From positions 4,340,001 to 4,404,000 of the forward strand of contig NZ_JAJHIZ010000003.1 in assembly GCF_021538615.1 (NCBI RefSeq): DNA of 64,000 nucleotides, written 5' to 3'. This stretch comes from Niabella agricola (GTDB lineage: Bacteria > Bacteroidota > Bacteroidia > Chitinophagales > Chitinophagaceae). The stretch's first letter is position 1; every line of letters starts with the position of its first letter. Both the position numbers and the translations under genes were made by a program. The notes beneath the pieces were generated by a model. It was not told the origin of the DNA. It did not search any database and saw only the letters and a list, made by a program, of their open reading frames with translations. Below, piece after piece: positions 55,794-64,000 of the stretch.

Positions 55794-58358
55794 ATGAAAA
55801 GATTTTTGATCCTTTTTTCAATGGCAATGCCCGGTTGGGTTTTAAATGCGCAAACCGGCGGGGCATCCAATGCGCTCAAACTCTGGTATGCACAGCCGGC
55901 TACCATCTGGGAGGAAGCCCTGCCACTGGGAAATGCAAAGACCGGCGCCATGGTATTTGGTGGTGTGGTAAAAGAGCGGTACCAGTTAAATGATAATACG
56001 CTCTGGTCGGGCGCGCCCAACCCGGGTAACCAGCCGGAAGGTCCCGCCATACTGGAAAAGGTAAGGGCGCTGGTCTTTTCGGGAAACTATGACAGTGCAG
56101 CTGTTGTATGGAAAAAGATGCATGGACCTTATTCGGCCCGTTACCTGCCGCTGGCAGATCTCTGGCTGAACTTTTCATTAAGAGATACACAGACTACCGG
56201 TTACTACCGCAACCTGGACTTAACCAATGCGACGGCTACCGTGCGCTATAAAGCCGGCGGCGTGCAGTATACAAGGGAAACCTTTATCAGCCACCCGGAT
56301 AAGATCATGATGATCCGCATTACGGCCGATAAAAAGAAGGCCATCAGTTTTGCTGTGGGGCTGACCAGCAAATTAAAATACCGGGTAGCAAGCAAAGCGC
56401 AGGACTTGCTGGTATTAAAAGGCAAGGCGCCAAAATTTGTAGCCAACCGGGAATATGAACCGCAGCAGGTTGTGTATGACGACTGGAACGGGGAAGGGAT
56501 GAACTTTGAGGTATACGCAAAAATTGTTACAGAAGGCGGATCGGTCAACCGTAAGGATACCGCGCTGGTGGTAACAGGGGCCAATGCGGTAACCATTTAT
56601 CTTTCCGAGGCAACCAGCTTCAACGGCTTCGATAAATCGCCGGGGCGGGAAGGCAAGGACCCCGCTGTTGAAGCCATGGCCAACCTTCATAAAGCAGTAC
56701 AAAAAAAATATGCAGCGTTGCGGGCAGCGCATATCAACGACTATCAGTCCCTGTTTAACCGGGTATCGATTGACCTGGGTACGGATGCCGCCCGGCTGCA
56801 ACTGCCTACTGACGAGCGGTTGAAGCGCTTTGCAAAGACACCCGATGATTTCGCATTGCAAAGCCTGTACTACCAGTTTGGGCGTTATCTGATGATCGCG
56901 GCTTCCCGTCCGGGTGCGCGACCTACAAATCTCCAGGGTATCTGGAATGATCATGTACAACCGCCCTGGGGCAGTAATTATACCACCAATATCAATACGG
57001 AAATGAACTATTGGCTCGCGGAGAATACCAATCTTTCCGAATGTCACCAACCCTTGTTTGATTTTATGAAAGAACTGGCGGTAAATGGTGCGGTTACCGC
57101 AAAAACAAATTACGGTATTACAGAGGGGTGGGTAACGCATCATAACTCTGACCTCTGGGCCAAGACATCACCACCCGGAGGACAGGGATGGGATGATCCG
57201 CGGGGAATGCCGCGCTGGAGCTGCTGGCCCATGGCTGGCGGTTGGTTTTCCACTCATCTGTGGGAGCACTATCTTTTTACCGGGGATAAACAATTTCTTC
57301 AAAAAGAAGCTTACCCGCTGATGAAAGGGGCGGCCCGGTTTTTATTGCACTGGCTGGTAAAGGACCCGGCTTCAGGTTATTGGGTTACCAACCCCTCTAC
57401 ATCTCCCGAGAATACAATAAAGATAGATGGTAAAGAATACCAGCTGACTATGGCCAGCACTATGGATATGTCCATTATACGCGAACTGTTTACAGCAGTG
57501 ATCAAATCGGCAAAGATACTGGGTACGGATGCTGCGTTTGCAAAAGAGCTGGAAGCGGTGAAGGATCAGCTATACCCTTATCACATCGGCCGGTATGGCC
57601 AGTTACAGGAATGGTTTAAAGACTGGGATGATCCCAAAGATAAGCACCGGCATTTATCGCACCTGTTCGGATTGTATCCTGGGAGCCAGATCAATGTCAA
57701 AGAAACGCCGGAACTGGCCGCAGCAGCTAAGCAGTCATTGATCTTCCGAGGAGATGTAAGCACCGGCTGGAGCATGGCCTGGAAGATTAACTGGTGGGCA
57801 AGGCTGCAGGACGGGGAACATGCGTACAAAATATTAAGCGATGCCTTTGCCTATATCGACCCCAGGGAAAAGAAAGCCGAAATGGGTGGAGGCGGTACCT
57901 ATCCCAACCTCTTTGATGCGCATCCTCCGTTTCAGATCGACGGCAATTTTGGAGCCACGGCCGGCATCACCGAAATGCTGTTGCAAAGTCATAACGGGCA
58001 GATCGCGTTATTGCCGGCCTTGCCAGCTGCATGGAAAACAGGATCCATAAAAGGCATCAAGGCCCGCGGAAACTTCCACTGGAATATCGAATGGGCCGGT
58101 GGCCGCCTGGTACAAGCCACGGTGCGCTCCGGATCCGGTGGCAATTGCAGGATTCATACTGCTGTACCTGTGAAAGTGGTGGAAGTAAAAGCCAGGGAAG
58201 CAAGGAGTGAAACTTCAAATGCCCTGCTTGCTTCTTACGGCAGGCCTCCCTATGAAAAAAACAAGGATGCAAAACTGGTGCGCCTGTCCGCTGAGAAGGG
58301 GTATACCATCGATTTTAAGACAGAGAAAGGTAAACAATACACATTGATACCATTATAG
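55794..58358 (+). CDS. Glycoside hydrolase family 95 (alpha-L-fucosidase/alpha-L-galactosidase)
   Basis: An 854-aa inverting exo-glycosidase of the (alpha/alpha)6 fold, with a plain signal peptide (VLNAQTGG). The opening LKLWYAQPATIWEEALPLGN and AMVFGGVVKERYQLND are family-typical. The active-site residues known in the Bifidobacterium enzyme AfcA can be matched: NINTEMNYW (Asn399, Asn401), TSPENT (Glu539, general acid) and FQIDGNFG (Asp716). The NLQGIWND and WSMAWKINWWARL blocks are also conserved. It would remove terminal alpha-1,2-linked L-fucose (or L-galactose) from oligosaccharides in the periplasm. It starts 148 bp after GH2, across three hairpin repeats, and GH31 follows after 6 bp. 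Confidence 0.92.
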   Translation: MKRFLILFSMAMPGWVLNAQTGGASNALKLWYAQPATIWEEALPLGNAKTGAMVFGGVVKERYQLNDNTLWSGAPNPGNQPEGPAILEKVRALVFSGNYDSAAVVWKKMHGPYSARYLPLADLWLNFSLRDTQTTGYYRNLDLTNATATVRYKAGGVQYTRETFISHPDKIMMIRITADKKKAISFAVGLTSKLKYRVASKAQDLLVLKGKAPKFVANREYEPQQVVYDDWNGEGMNFEVYAKIVTEGGSVNRKDTALVVTGANAVTIYLSEATSFNGFDKSPGREGKDPAVEAMANLHKAVQKKYAALRAAHINDYQSLFNRVSIDLGTDAARLQLPTDERLKRFAKTPDDFALQSLYYQFGRYLMIAASRPGARPTNLQGIWNDHVQPPWGSNYTTNINTEMNYWLAENTNLSECHQPLFDFMKELAVNGAVTAKTNYGITEGWVTHHNSDLWAKTSPPGGQGWDDPRGMPRWSCWPMAGGWFSTHLWEHYLFTGDKQFLQKEAYPLMKGAARFLLHWLVKDPASGYWVTNPSTSPENTIKIDGKEYQLTMASTMDMSIIRELFTAVIKSAKILGTDAAFAKELEAVKDQLYPYHIGRYGQLQEWFKDWDDPKDKHRHLSHLFGLYPGSQINVKETPELAAAAKQSLIFRGDVSTGWSMAWKINWWARLQDGEHAYKILSDAFAYIDPREKKAEMGGGGTYPNLFDAHPPFQIDGNFGATAGITEMLLQSHNGQIALLPALPAAWKTGSIKGIKARGNFHWNIEWAGGRLVQATVRSGSGGNCRIHTAVPVKVVEVKAREARSETSNALLASYGRPPYEKNKDAKLVRLSAEKGYTIDFKTEKGKQYTLIPL

Positions 58359-58364
58359 AATGTT

Positions 58365-60503
58365 ATGCTACATAGAATCATTTATCTTTTTTTTCTGATT
58401 GCCGTATGTAGCGGTATTTCAGCACAGCCAATTATATGGACCGCCGTGGCGCCAGGTGTTTGGAAAGGTGTGGTAGGCCGGCCGGAAGCCTATGATCTTT
58501 TAAAAGCAGCGGAGGCCACACCGGCTCCTGCGCTGAAAGGAATGAGCGAACAGCCATTCCCTTTTTCTAAGGAGGCTGTTTTCGGTTCGGTTACAGATGG
58601 CAAAACCTACCTGCGTTTTCCGCTGGAAAAAGAAGAACAGTTATTTGGATTCGGTTTAAATTTTCAGACGGTGCACCAGCGCGGCAAAATATTGCAGCTG
58701 CATATGGATCATTACGGAGGTAAAGATAACGGCCGTACACATGCGCCCGTTCCTTTTTATGTATCCTCCAAAGGCTATGGCGTGTTTGTAAATGCGGCGC
58801 GATACATCAATGTATACGCCGGTACGGGCGTACGTAAAGACAGTCCGCATCCCCCGGTGGAAAAAGACCGTAATACCGATAAAAGCTGGAACTCCCGGCC
58901 CTATTCGGATGCGGTAGAGCTGCTGGTACCGGCGCCGGGTACCGAAGTATATGTTTTTGCAGGTCCTACCGCGCTGGATGCAGTACGCCGCTACAACCTC
59001 TTTAATGGCGGTGGTGTATTGCCGCCAAGATGGGGACTGGGCTTTACCCAACGGGTACGGTCGCTGTTTACAGCGGATGAAGTAAAACAGGAAGCCGATT
59101 CTTTTTCTGTAAAAGGATATCCGCTCGATTTTATCGGACTGGAACCCGGCTGGCAAAGCCGTTCCTATCCGGGCACCTTTGAATGGGATAAGGGCCGGTA
59201 TCCGGATCCGGCAGCCTTTGTAAAAGAAATGCTCAATAAACGGATCCGCCTGAACCTGTGGATCAATCCCTATATATCAAAATCTGCGTCTTTTTATAAA
59301 GCGATCACCCCTTATACCGGTTCGCATACCGTTTGGACCGGTGAGGTGCCGGACTTTACAATGCCCAAAGCACGTGAGCTTTTTTTTGGACAATTGAAAA
59401 AAAACCAGGTGGATGTTGGTGTAAGCGGGTATAAGATCGATGAAGTAGACGGGTATGATTACTACCTGTGGCCGGATGTAGCCACCTTCCCTTCAGGCCT
59501 CTCGGGGGAACAGATGCGCCAGACTTATGGCGTACTGGCCATGAAGAACAGCATCGATCTGTTTAAAAACAAAAACCAACGCACCTATGGCCTGGTAAGG
59601 GCTTCCAATGCCGGGGCCAATAGTTATCCTTATGTGCTGTACAATGATTATTATAATCATGAAGATTTCATCACCGCCCTGATCAACAGCGGATATATTG
59701 GCGTGTTGTGGACTCCGGAAGTCCGTGCTTCAAAAACTGCAGAAGAATGGTTACGCCGTTTTCAGACCGTGATTTTTTCGCCCATGGCCATGATCAATGC
59801 CTGGTCCAGCGGTACCAAGCCCTGGTCCTACCCGGAGGTAGCGGCCCAGGTAAAGGAGCTGTCATTGCTCCGCATGCGGATGATGCCCTACTGGTATTCA
59901 GCGTTTGCAAAGTATCATTTTGAAGGTACCCCCGTTTTTCGCGGCATGAGCCTGGAACCCGGATACCAATTAAATGCCAGCAGTTCTGTAAAAAACAACC
60001 TGGAAGACAATCCTTACCTGGAAGCGGTTGCCAAAGAAGTAAAGGATCAGTATATGGCTGGCGAATACCTGCTGGTAGCGCCTTTATTTGCAGGACAAAC
60101 TTCAAGGAAAGTGGTATTGCCCAAAGGACGTTGGTATGATTTCTATACCGGGGCCTTCGCCGGTGACGGAGAAGTAATCACAGTTACGCCCGGGCTGGAT
60201 AAGATCCCCGTATATGTAAAAGATGGTGGGGTGATCCCCATGATGCCGCCGTTGCTGCACGCGCCAAAGGCAGGAGAAAAAGTGGATCTTGAGATCCGTG
60301 TGTATGGCGAAAAGCCCGGCGTGTACCGGCTATATGACGATGACGGCGAAACCTTTGATTATGAAAAAGGAAATTACGACTGGAGAACCATCCGTATCGA
60401 AAAGGATGTCAAAGGCAAATTAATGGGAAGCATTGAACCTTCGCATAAAAAAGAAGTCCAATCCTATGGCAGGATCACGTGGAAGTTTATGACGAGGAAG
60501 TAG
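58365..60503 (+). CDS. Glycoside hydrolase family 31, possibly alpha-galactosidase-like
   Basis: A 712-aa retaining glycosidase with signal peptide (SGISAQ). N-terminal beta-domain with LFGFGLNFQTVHQRG; TIM barrel with GLGFTQRVRSLFTADEV, PLDFIGLEPGWQ and RLNLWINPY. The nucleophile motif is GYKIDEVDGYD (Asp359), and LYNDYYNHEDF (Asp428) is a likely acid/base. The more common GH31 forms KTDFGE and WSGD are replaced by these. That reminds me of the Pseudopedobacter saltans GH31 alpha-galactosidase group, which I recall can also act weakly on alpha-L-fucosides. Specificity is therefore open: alpha-galactoside, alpha-xyloside or another. It starts 6 bp after GH95. The C-terminal half has SPMAMINAWSSG and the usual beta-domain (YRLYDDDGETFDYEKG). 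Confidence 0.87.
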   Translation: MLHRIIYLFFLIAVCSGISAQPIIWTAVAPGVWKGVVGRPEAYDLLKAAEATPAPALKGMSEQPFPFSKEAVFGSVTDGKTYLRFPLEKEEQLFGFGLNFQTVHQRGKILQLHMDHYGGKDNGRTHAPVPFYVSSKGYGVFVNAARYINVYAGTGVRKDSPHPPVEKDRNTDKSWNSRPYSDAVELLVPAPGTEVYVFAGPTALDAVRRYNLFNGGGVLPPRWGLGFTQRVRSLFTADEVKQEADSFSVKGYPLDFIGLEPGWQSRSYPGTFEWDKGRYPDPAAFVKEMLNKRIRLNLWINPYISKSASFYKAITPYTGSHTVWTGEVPDFTMPKARELFFGQLKKNQVDVGVSGYKIDEVDGYDYYLWPDVATFPSGLSGEQMRQTYGVLAMKNSIDLFKNKNQRTYGLVRASNAGANSYPYVLYNDYYNHEDFITALINSGYIGVLWTPEVRASKTAEEWLRRFQTVIFSPMAMINAWSSGTKPWSYPEVAAQVKELSLLRMRMMPYWYSAFAKYHFEGTPVFRGMSLEPGYQLNASSSVKNNLEDNPYLEAVAKEVKDQYMAGEYLLVAPLFAGQTSRKVVLPKGRWYDFYTGAFAGDGEVITVTPGLDKIPVYVKDGGVIPMMPPLLHAPKAGEKVDLEIRVYGEKPGVYRLYDDDGETFDYEKGNYDWRTIRIEKDVKGKLMGSIEPSHKKEVQSYGRITWKFMTRK

Positions 60504-60572
60504 CCACGAAGACCGGAAGGTACGAAGACACACAAAGGGCAGGTAGAAAAAAAACTTCGTGTTGCTCATGCC

Positions 60573-60598
60573 AATGGTTCGTGTCCTCACGAACCATT
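60573..60598. repeat. Perfect 11-bp hairpin in the GH31-lyase gap
   Basis: AATGGTTCGTG and CACGAACCATT pair perfectly around a TCCT loop, 19 bp upstream of the lyase ATG. Just before it lie CACGAAGACCGGAAGGTACGAAGACACACAAAG-like words (60505-60540), a kind of low-complexity repeat seen between genes in Bacteroidota. It may be a dispersed palindrome or act on mRNA processing within the operon. Confidence 0.5.
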
Positions 60599-60616
60599 AA
60601 AAAGCTGAAAATATTA

Positions 60617-61786
60617 ATGAAAATAAGAAATATATACCTTGTTTTGCTTGTAGCTCTGTTGCAGCCGCAATGGCTTCCGGCCCAGGATATAAACGGGGTA
60701 AAATCTGTTTTAAAGAAGCAGGTACTTCAAAAAGCCGCCTGGGCCATGCAGCAGCAGCCGGAAACCGTCACAGCACAACAGGCACCCCGCAGTGCCGGAG
60801 GAAAACATGATTTTTACAGTGAAGGTGATTACTGGTGGCCGAATCCGGCCGGCGTGGACAGTCCGTATATTCAAAAAGACGGCCAGACAAACCCGGACAA
60901 TTTTGTAGCGCACCGGCATGCGATGATCCGTTTCAGCCGGATCGTAGGTGCCCTGGCATCGGCATACCGGGTCCGGCCGCAGCAGCAATATGTAAAACAG
61001 GTGCTGGCCCATTGCAAAGCCTGGTTTGTTGATACCGCAACGCTGATGAACCCGAATCTCCTGTATGCGCAAGCTATAAAGGGAAGAGCTACCGGTCGCG
61101 GCATCGGTATCATTGACGCCATACAGTTGATGGAAGTGGTGCAGGGTTTGTTGGTGATGGAACAGGATGCGGCGATGGACCGGATGGTGTTGACGACAAC
61201 CAAAAAGTGGTTCGCCAGCTTTTTGCAATGGCTGACCACCCATCCGTATGGTAAAGAGGAAATGAATGCAGCCAATAACCACGGTACCTGCTGGGTAATG
61301 CAGGTAGCGGTTTTTGCAAAATTTACCGGGAACAAAGAACTTCTGCAATTTTGCAGCAACCGGTATAAAAATGTTTTACTGCCCAATCAGATGGCGCCGG
61401 ACGGAAGTTTTCCCAGGGAGCTGGTACGTACCAAACCCTATGGGTATTCTTTGTTTAATTTAGATGCGATGGCGACCATTTGCCAGGTGCTGTCAACAAA
61501 ATCAAATGATCTCTGGAATTATCAGACCCCGGATGGGCGCTCCATAAAAAAAGGGATTGCCTTCCTTTACTCGTTTATCGCCGATAAAAATAAATGGCCA
61601 TATAAACAGGATGTGATGTACTGGGAGCACTGGCCCGTGGCCCAGCCAGCGCTGGTATTTGGAGCGGTTGAATTTAAAAACAAAGAATGGTTCACTACCT
61701 GGAAAAAACTGGATCATGCGCCCGAAACGGAAGAAGTGATCCGAAACCTGCCGGTAAGAAACCCGTTGATATGGGTAGAGCGATAG
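60617..61786 (+). CDS. Alginate-lyase-domain polysaccharide lyase (PL5/PL38-like)
   Basis: A 389-aa secreted protein (signal peptide ending in WLPAQD) of the (alpha/alpha) toroid type. It shows YSEGDYWWPNP (about 67-77), FVAHRHAMIRFSRIV, NLLYAQAIKGRATGRGIGIID and the motif NAANNHGTCWVMQV. Asn221 and His222, Arg271 (ELVRTK) and Tyr277 (YGYSLFN) are spaced like the Asn-His/Arg/Tyr set of the PL5 alginate lyase A1-III (192, 239, 246), so it is probably catalytic. The substrate would be a uronic-acid-containing chain such as mannuronan or glucuronan; sequence alone does not tell. ATG 60617 directly precedes the signal peptide; the open frame extends upstream without similarity. Confidence 0.75.
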   Translation: MKIRNIYLVLLVALLQPQWLPAQDINGVKSVLKKQVLQKAAWAMQQQPETVTAQQAPRSAGGKHDFYSEGDYWWPNPAGVDSPYIQKDGQTNPDNFVAHRHAMIRFSRIVGALASAYRVRPQQQYVKQVLAHCKAWFVDTATLMNPNLLYAQAIKGRATGRGIGIIDAIQLMEVVQGLLVMEQDAAMDRMVLTTTKKWFASFLQWLTTHPYGKEEMNAANNHGTCWVMQVAVFAKFTGNKELLQFCSNRYKNVLLPNQMAPDGSFPRELVRTKPYGYSLFNLDAMATICQVLSTKSNDLWNYQTPDGRSIKKGIAFLYSFIADKNKWPYKQDVMYWEHWPVAQPALVFGAVEFKNKEWFTTWKKLDHAPETEEVIRNLPVRNPLIWVER

Positions 61787-61861
61787 AGGCATGTAAAGGT
61801 GCAAAAGAGTGCGACGCAACGCAGCTGCCATCTGTACTGTAGTTGGATTCAAAAAAAAGAA

Positions 61862-63733
61862 ATGAAACGATTTTTTATATACTTGTTATTGAGTACCGTT
61901 ACGGTGGCTTCCACCGCCCAGGTTGCGGGTGATGAGGATAAGGATATGTATAATAAAGGGCAGCAGCGTGATCAGCAGGCTGTGCTTGATGCTGTAAAAG
62001 GCTGGTGGACGCAGTCGATGAAAACACATGAGGAACGGATTGCTTGGTGGCACCAGGCTAAATTTGGCATGTTCATTCATTGGGGCATCTATTCGCTGCC
62101 CGGGGGCGAATGGAAAGGAAAGAAGGTAGGCGGGTATGCAGAGCATTTAATGCGTAAGGAAATGATACCGCGTAGCGAATACCTGGAACTGGCGCACCGG
62201 TTCAACCCCGTTTTGTTTAACGCAGATGAATGGGCAAGAGCCGCCCGCGATGCCGGCATGCGTTATATGATCATTACTGCTAAGCATCATGATGGGTTTG
62301 CGATGTATCCTTCTTCCGTTTCTGATTTCAATATTCATGCGCAAACGCCCTTTAAGCGCGACCCGCTGGCAGAACTGGCTGCTGCCTGTAAAAAATACGG
62401 TATTAAATTCGGGTTTTATTATTCCCATGCTTTCGATTGGGAGCATCCGGATGCACCGGGCAACGACTGGGAGTATAACAATCCGGGTGGTGATAAGAAC
62501 CTGTTTGGCGGACGCGACTGGTATGACCAGCACCCCGAACTCCTGCCGAAAGCAGTGAAATACGTTAATGAAAAAGCAATACCTCAAATAAAAGAACTAC
62601 TTACAAAATATCATCCGGATATCATCTGGTTCGATACCCCGCATAAACTGCCTTTTTCTGAGAACCTGCGGATCTTAAAAGCGATCAGGGAAACAGATCC
62701 GCAGGTGGTAGTAAATGGAAGACTGGCCAGGAGTGCTGCACGCAACTATGGTGATTATCTGAATACCGGTGACCGCCCTGCTGAGTTTGCACCGGTTACC
62801 GGCGATTGGGAGGCGATTCCCACCACCAACGAAAGCTATGGCTATTCCCGGTACGACAATAGCCATAAATCCGTTCCTTTTTTTATACAACTGCTGGCAA
62901 AGGCGGCATCGCGCGGTGGTAATCTTTTAATGAATATTGGCCCTAAGGGAGACGGCGCTATTGATGTAAAAGATCTTGCCATTTTAAAAGGCATCGGCAA
63001 CTGGGTAACACAAAATAGTGAAAGCATATACAATGTTACACCAAGCCCGCTGCCGTTGCAGAACTGGGGCGTAAGTACCATGCAGGAAAATAAGATCTAC
63101 CTGCATGTATTCGAATTCCCGGCCGATCGTAAATTATATATAGGCGGGTTACAATCTGCAATCAGCAATGCCTATATACTATCTGATAAAAAAGCAGTAA
63201 CCGCAAAACGCATAGGACCGGATGATGTGCTGATCGACCTTTCCGGCGTTGCCGCAGATACAGCCAATACCGTAGTGGTACTGGAGTTAAAAGCACCCGC
63301 TAAAACAGATCAGACGTTCTTTATAGCTCCCAATATTCCCACCAGCCGGCTGCTGGCTTTTGATGCACAGCTGCAGGGAAAAGGGTTTGGTTTTGGCGAC
63401 GGGAAGGCCGATCGCTATTATGTAGATGGCTGGAAATCGCCGGCGCAGCAATTGATATGGAAGCTGCGCACCATACAGGTGCAGTCCTATGATGTAGTAA
63501 TAAAGTATGTAACCGGGAAAGAATGCGGCGGCACATATAAGTTATTGCTCAATAACGCTGTATCGGTTGAAGGAACCGTACAGCATACGAAGAGCGGAGT
63601 CGTTACAGAAAAGATTGGAAGGCTGGAACTGAAACAGGGAGTAAATACCCTGGTCCTCAGTCCCGGAATGATTTCGGGTACGGAATTGATGAAGCTGCTG
63701 GAAGTACAGCTGGTGCGGACCGGTAATAAATAA
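61862..63733 (+). CDS. Glycoside hydrolase family 29 alpha-L-fucosidase
   Basis: A 623-aa retaining alpha-L-fucosidase with signal peptide (VASTAQ). The TIM barrel carries AKFGMFIHWGIYSLPGGEW, MRYMIITAKHHDGFAMY, GIKFGFYYSHAFDW and the nucleophile block DIIWFDTP (Asp258), with GNLLMNIGPKGDGAI towards its end; all are typical of the family. C-terminal beta-sandwich domains follow (about 390-480 and 490-623; the last, with YYVDGWKSPAQQLIWKL and GGTYKLLLNN, resembles a carbohydrate-binding or DUF5077-like module). It would act in the periplasm together with GH95 on differently linked fucose. ATG 61862 is chosen because it directly precedes the signal peptide, 75 bp after the lyase stop. Confidence 0.93.
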   Translation: MKRFFIYLLLSTVTVASTAQVAGDEDKDMYNKGQQRDQQAVLDAVKGWWTQSMKTHEERIAWWHQAKFGMFIHWGIYSLPGGEWKGKKVGGYAEHLMRKEMIPRSEYLELAHRFNPVLFNADEWARAARDAGMRYMIITAKHHDGFAMYPSSVSDFNIHAQTPFKRDPLAELAAACKKYGIKFGFYYSHAFDWEHPDAPGNDWEYNNPGGDKNLFGGRDWYDQHPELLPKAVKYVNEKAIPQIKELLTKYHPDIIWFDTPHKLPFSENLRILKAIRETDPQVVVNGRLARSAARNYGDYLNTGDRPAEFAPVTGDWEAIPTTNESYGYSRYDNSHKSVPFFIQLLAKAASRGGNLLMNIGPKGDGAIDVKDLAILKGIGNWVTQNSESIYNVTPSPLPLQNWGVSTMQENKIYLHVFEFPADRKLYIGGLQSAISNAYILSDKKAVTAKRIGPDDVLIDLSGVAADTANTVVVLELKAPAKTDQTFFIAPNIPTSRLLAFDAQLQGKGFGFGDGKADRYYVDGWKSPAQQLIWKLRTIQVQSYDVVIKYVTGKECGGTYKLLLNNAVSVEGTVQHTKSGVVTEKIGRLELKQGVNTLVLSPGMISGTELMKLLEVQLVRTGNK

Positions 63734-63768
63734 GAAATGGAAATAAATGAAATGGTCTTCGGAAGGCC

Positions 63769-63874
63769 GTCATTTCGAGCGAATCCGCCGCGGCGGAGAA
63801 GTTGGGAAATCTCAAATCATATACTTCCCAGATAGTATGATTTCTCCATTCCGCTTCGTTTCAGTCGAATTGTC
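63769..63874. repeat. Imperfect palindromic repeat element (REP/MITE-like)
   Basis: The left arm GTCATTTCGAGCGAA...GGCGGAGAAGTTGGGAAATC and the right arm GATTTCTCCATTCCGCTTCGTTTCAGTCGAATTGTC are imperfect reverse complements around an AT-rich centre. The left arm contains a smaller palindrome TCCGCCGCGGCGGA. Elements starting GTCATTTCGA and ending TCGAAATGAC are common dispersed repeats in Bacteroidota genomes (from memory). It lies between GH29 and the gene at the window edge. Confidence 0.6.
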
Positions 63875-63911
63875 GGTTAGGGACTTTTGAAACAACAACC
63901 TTTTTGCAAAC

Positions 63912-64000
63912 ATGAAAAAAACAGGAATCATCATCGCTATTATTGCGGGCACATTAACGAGTGCTGCACAAAATGTAAATATACCGGCAACGGTAAAAGA
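63912..64000 (+). CDS. Start of a secreted protein, cut by the window end
   Basis: Only the first 29 codons are present: MKKTGIIIAIIAGTLTSAAQ followed by NVNIPATVK. The hydrophobic stretch ending in SAAQ is a clear signal peptide. The gene probably continues the utilisation locus (another glycosidase or binding protein), but the visible part does not identify it. Confidence 0.55.
   Translation, partial: MKKTGIIIAIIAGTLTSAAQNVNIPATVK

Overview
The window looks like chromosomal DNA of a Bacteroidota species, most likely family Chitinophagaceae (Niabella/Terrimonas/Chitinophaga type). The reasons are four SusC/SusD pairs, many DUF-type outer-membrane lipoproteins, type III glutamine synthetase, the short PurL, start sites without Shine-Dalgarno sequences, and candidate -7 boxes of the Bacteroidota form TAnnTTTG. 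The family placement is an inference from gene content and was not tested.

Region 1 (42-19487, + strand) is one long run of genes without a single recognisable glycosidase. It holds two half-cassettes. The first is SusC, SusD, a FAS1 lipoprotein and a DUF5007-like lipoprotein. The second is SusC, SusD, a FAS1 lipoprotein, an IPT/delta-60 propeller lipoprotein, an alkaline-phosphatase-fold LamG lipoprotein, an M60-peptidase-like lipoprotein with an F5/8C domain, and a second alkaline-phosphatase-fold LamG lipoprotein. The three enzyme-like proteins at the end all appear to have lost metal-binding residues. The locus therefore reads as a capture and uptake system built on pseudoenzymes, and this is the most unusual feature of the window. 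The first SusC also lacks the usual N-terminal carboxypeptidase-like domain and TonB-box-like segment.

Region 2 (19678-34068) is housekeeping: glnN (type III glutamine synthetase) and an unknown polytopic membrane protein on the - strand; purL, an unknown secreted protein, proC, pyrG and yidC on the + strand; dnaX on the - strand. Intergenic stretches carry hairpins, a diverged direct repeat, a decayed small ORF and a 15-bp inverted repeat.

Region 3 (34993-42335, + strand) is a compact SusC-SusD locus with two more lipoproteins, one of DUF4959/DUF5126/DUF5000 type and one of DUF4998 type, and no enzyme.

Region 4 (42638-64000) is a classical polysaccharide utilisation locus. An AraC-type regulator and a GH28-like beta-helix protein run on the - strand. 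Divergent to them run SusC, SusD, a FAS1 lipoprotein, a PKD/LamG-like lipoprotein, GH2, GH95, GH31, a PL5/PL38-like lyase and GH29, with the start of one more secreted protein at the window edge. The enzyme set points to a fucosylated, galactose-containing, uronic-acid-containing glycan. All the enzymes have plain signal peptides (predicted periplasmic), whereas the binding proteins are lipoproteins, so any surface-acting endo-enzyme must lie outside the window. Several intergenic gaps in this region carry short palindromic repeats. No tRNA, rRNA, CRISPR array or intact insertion sequence was seen.
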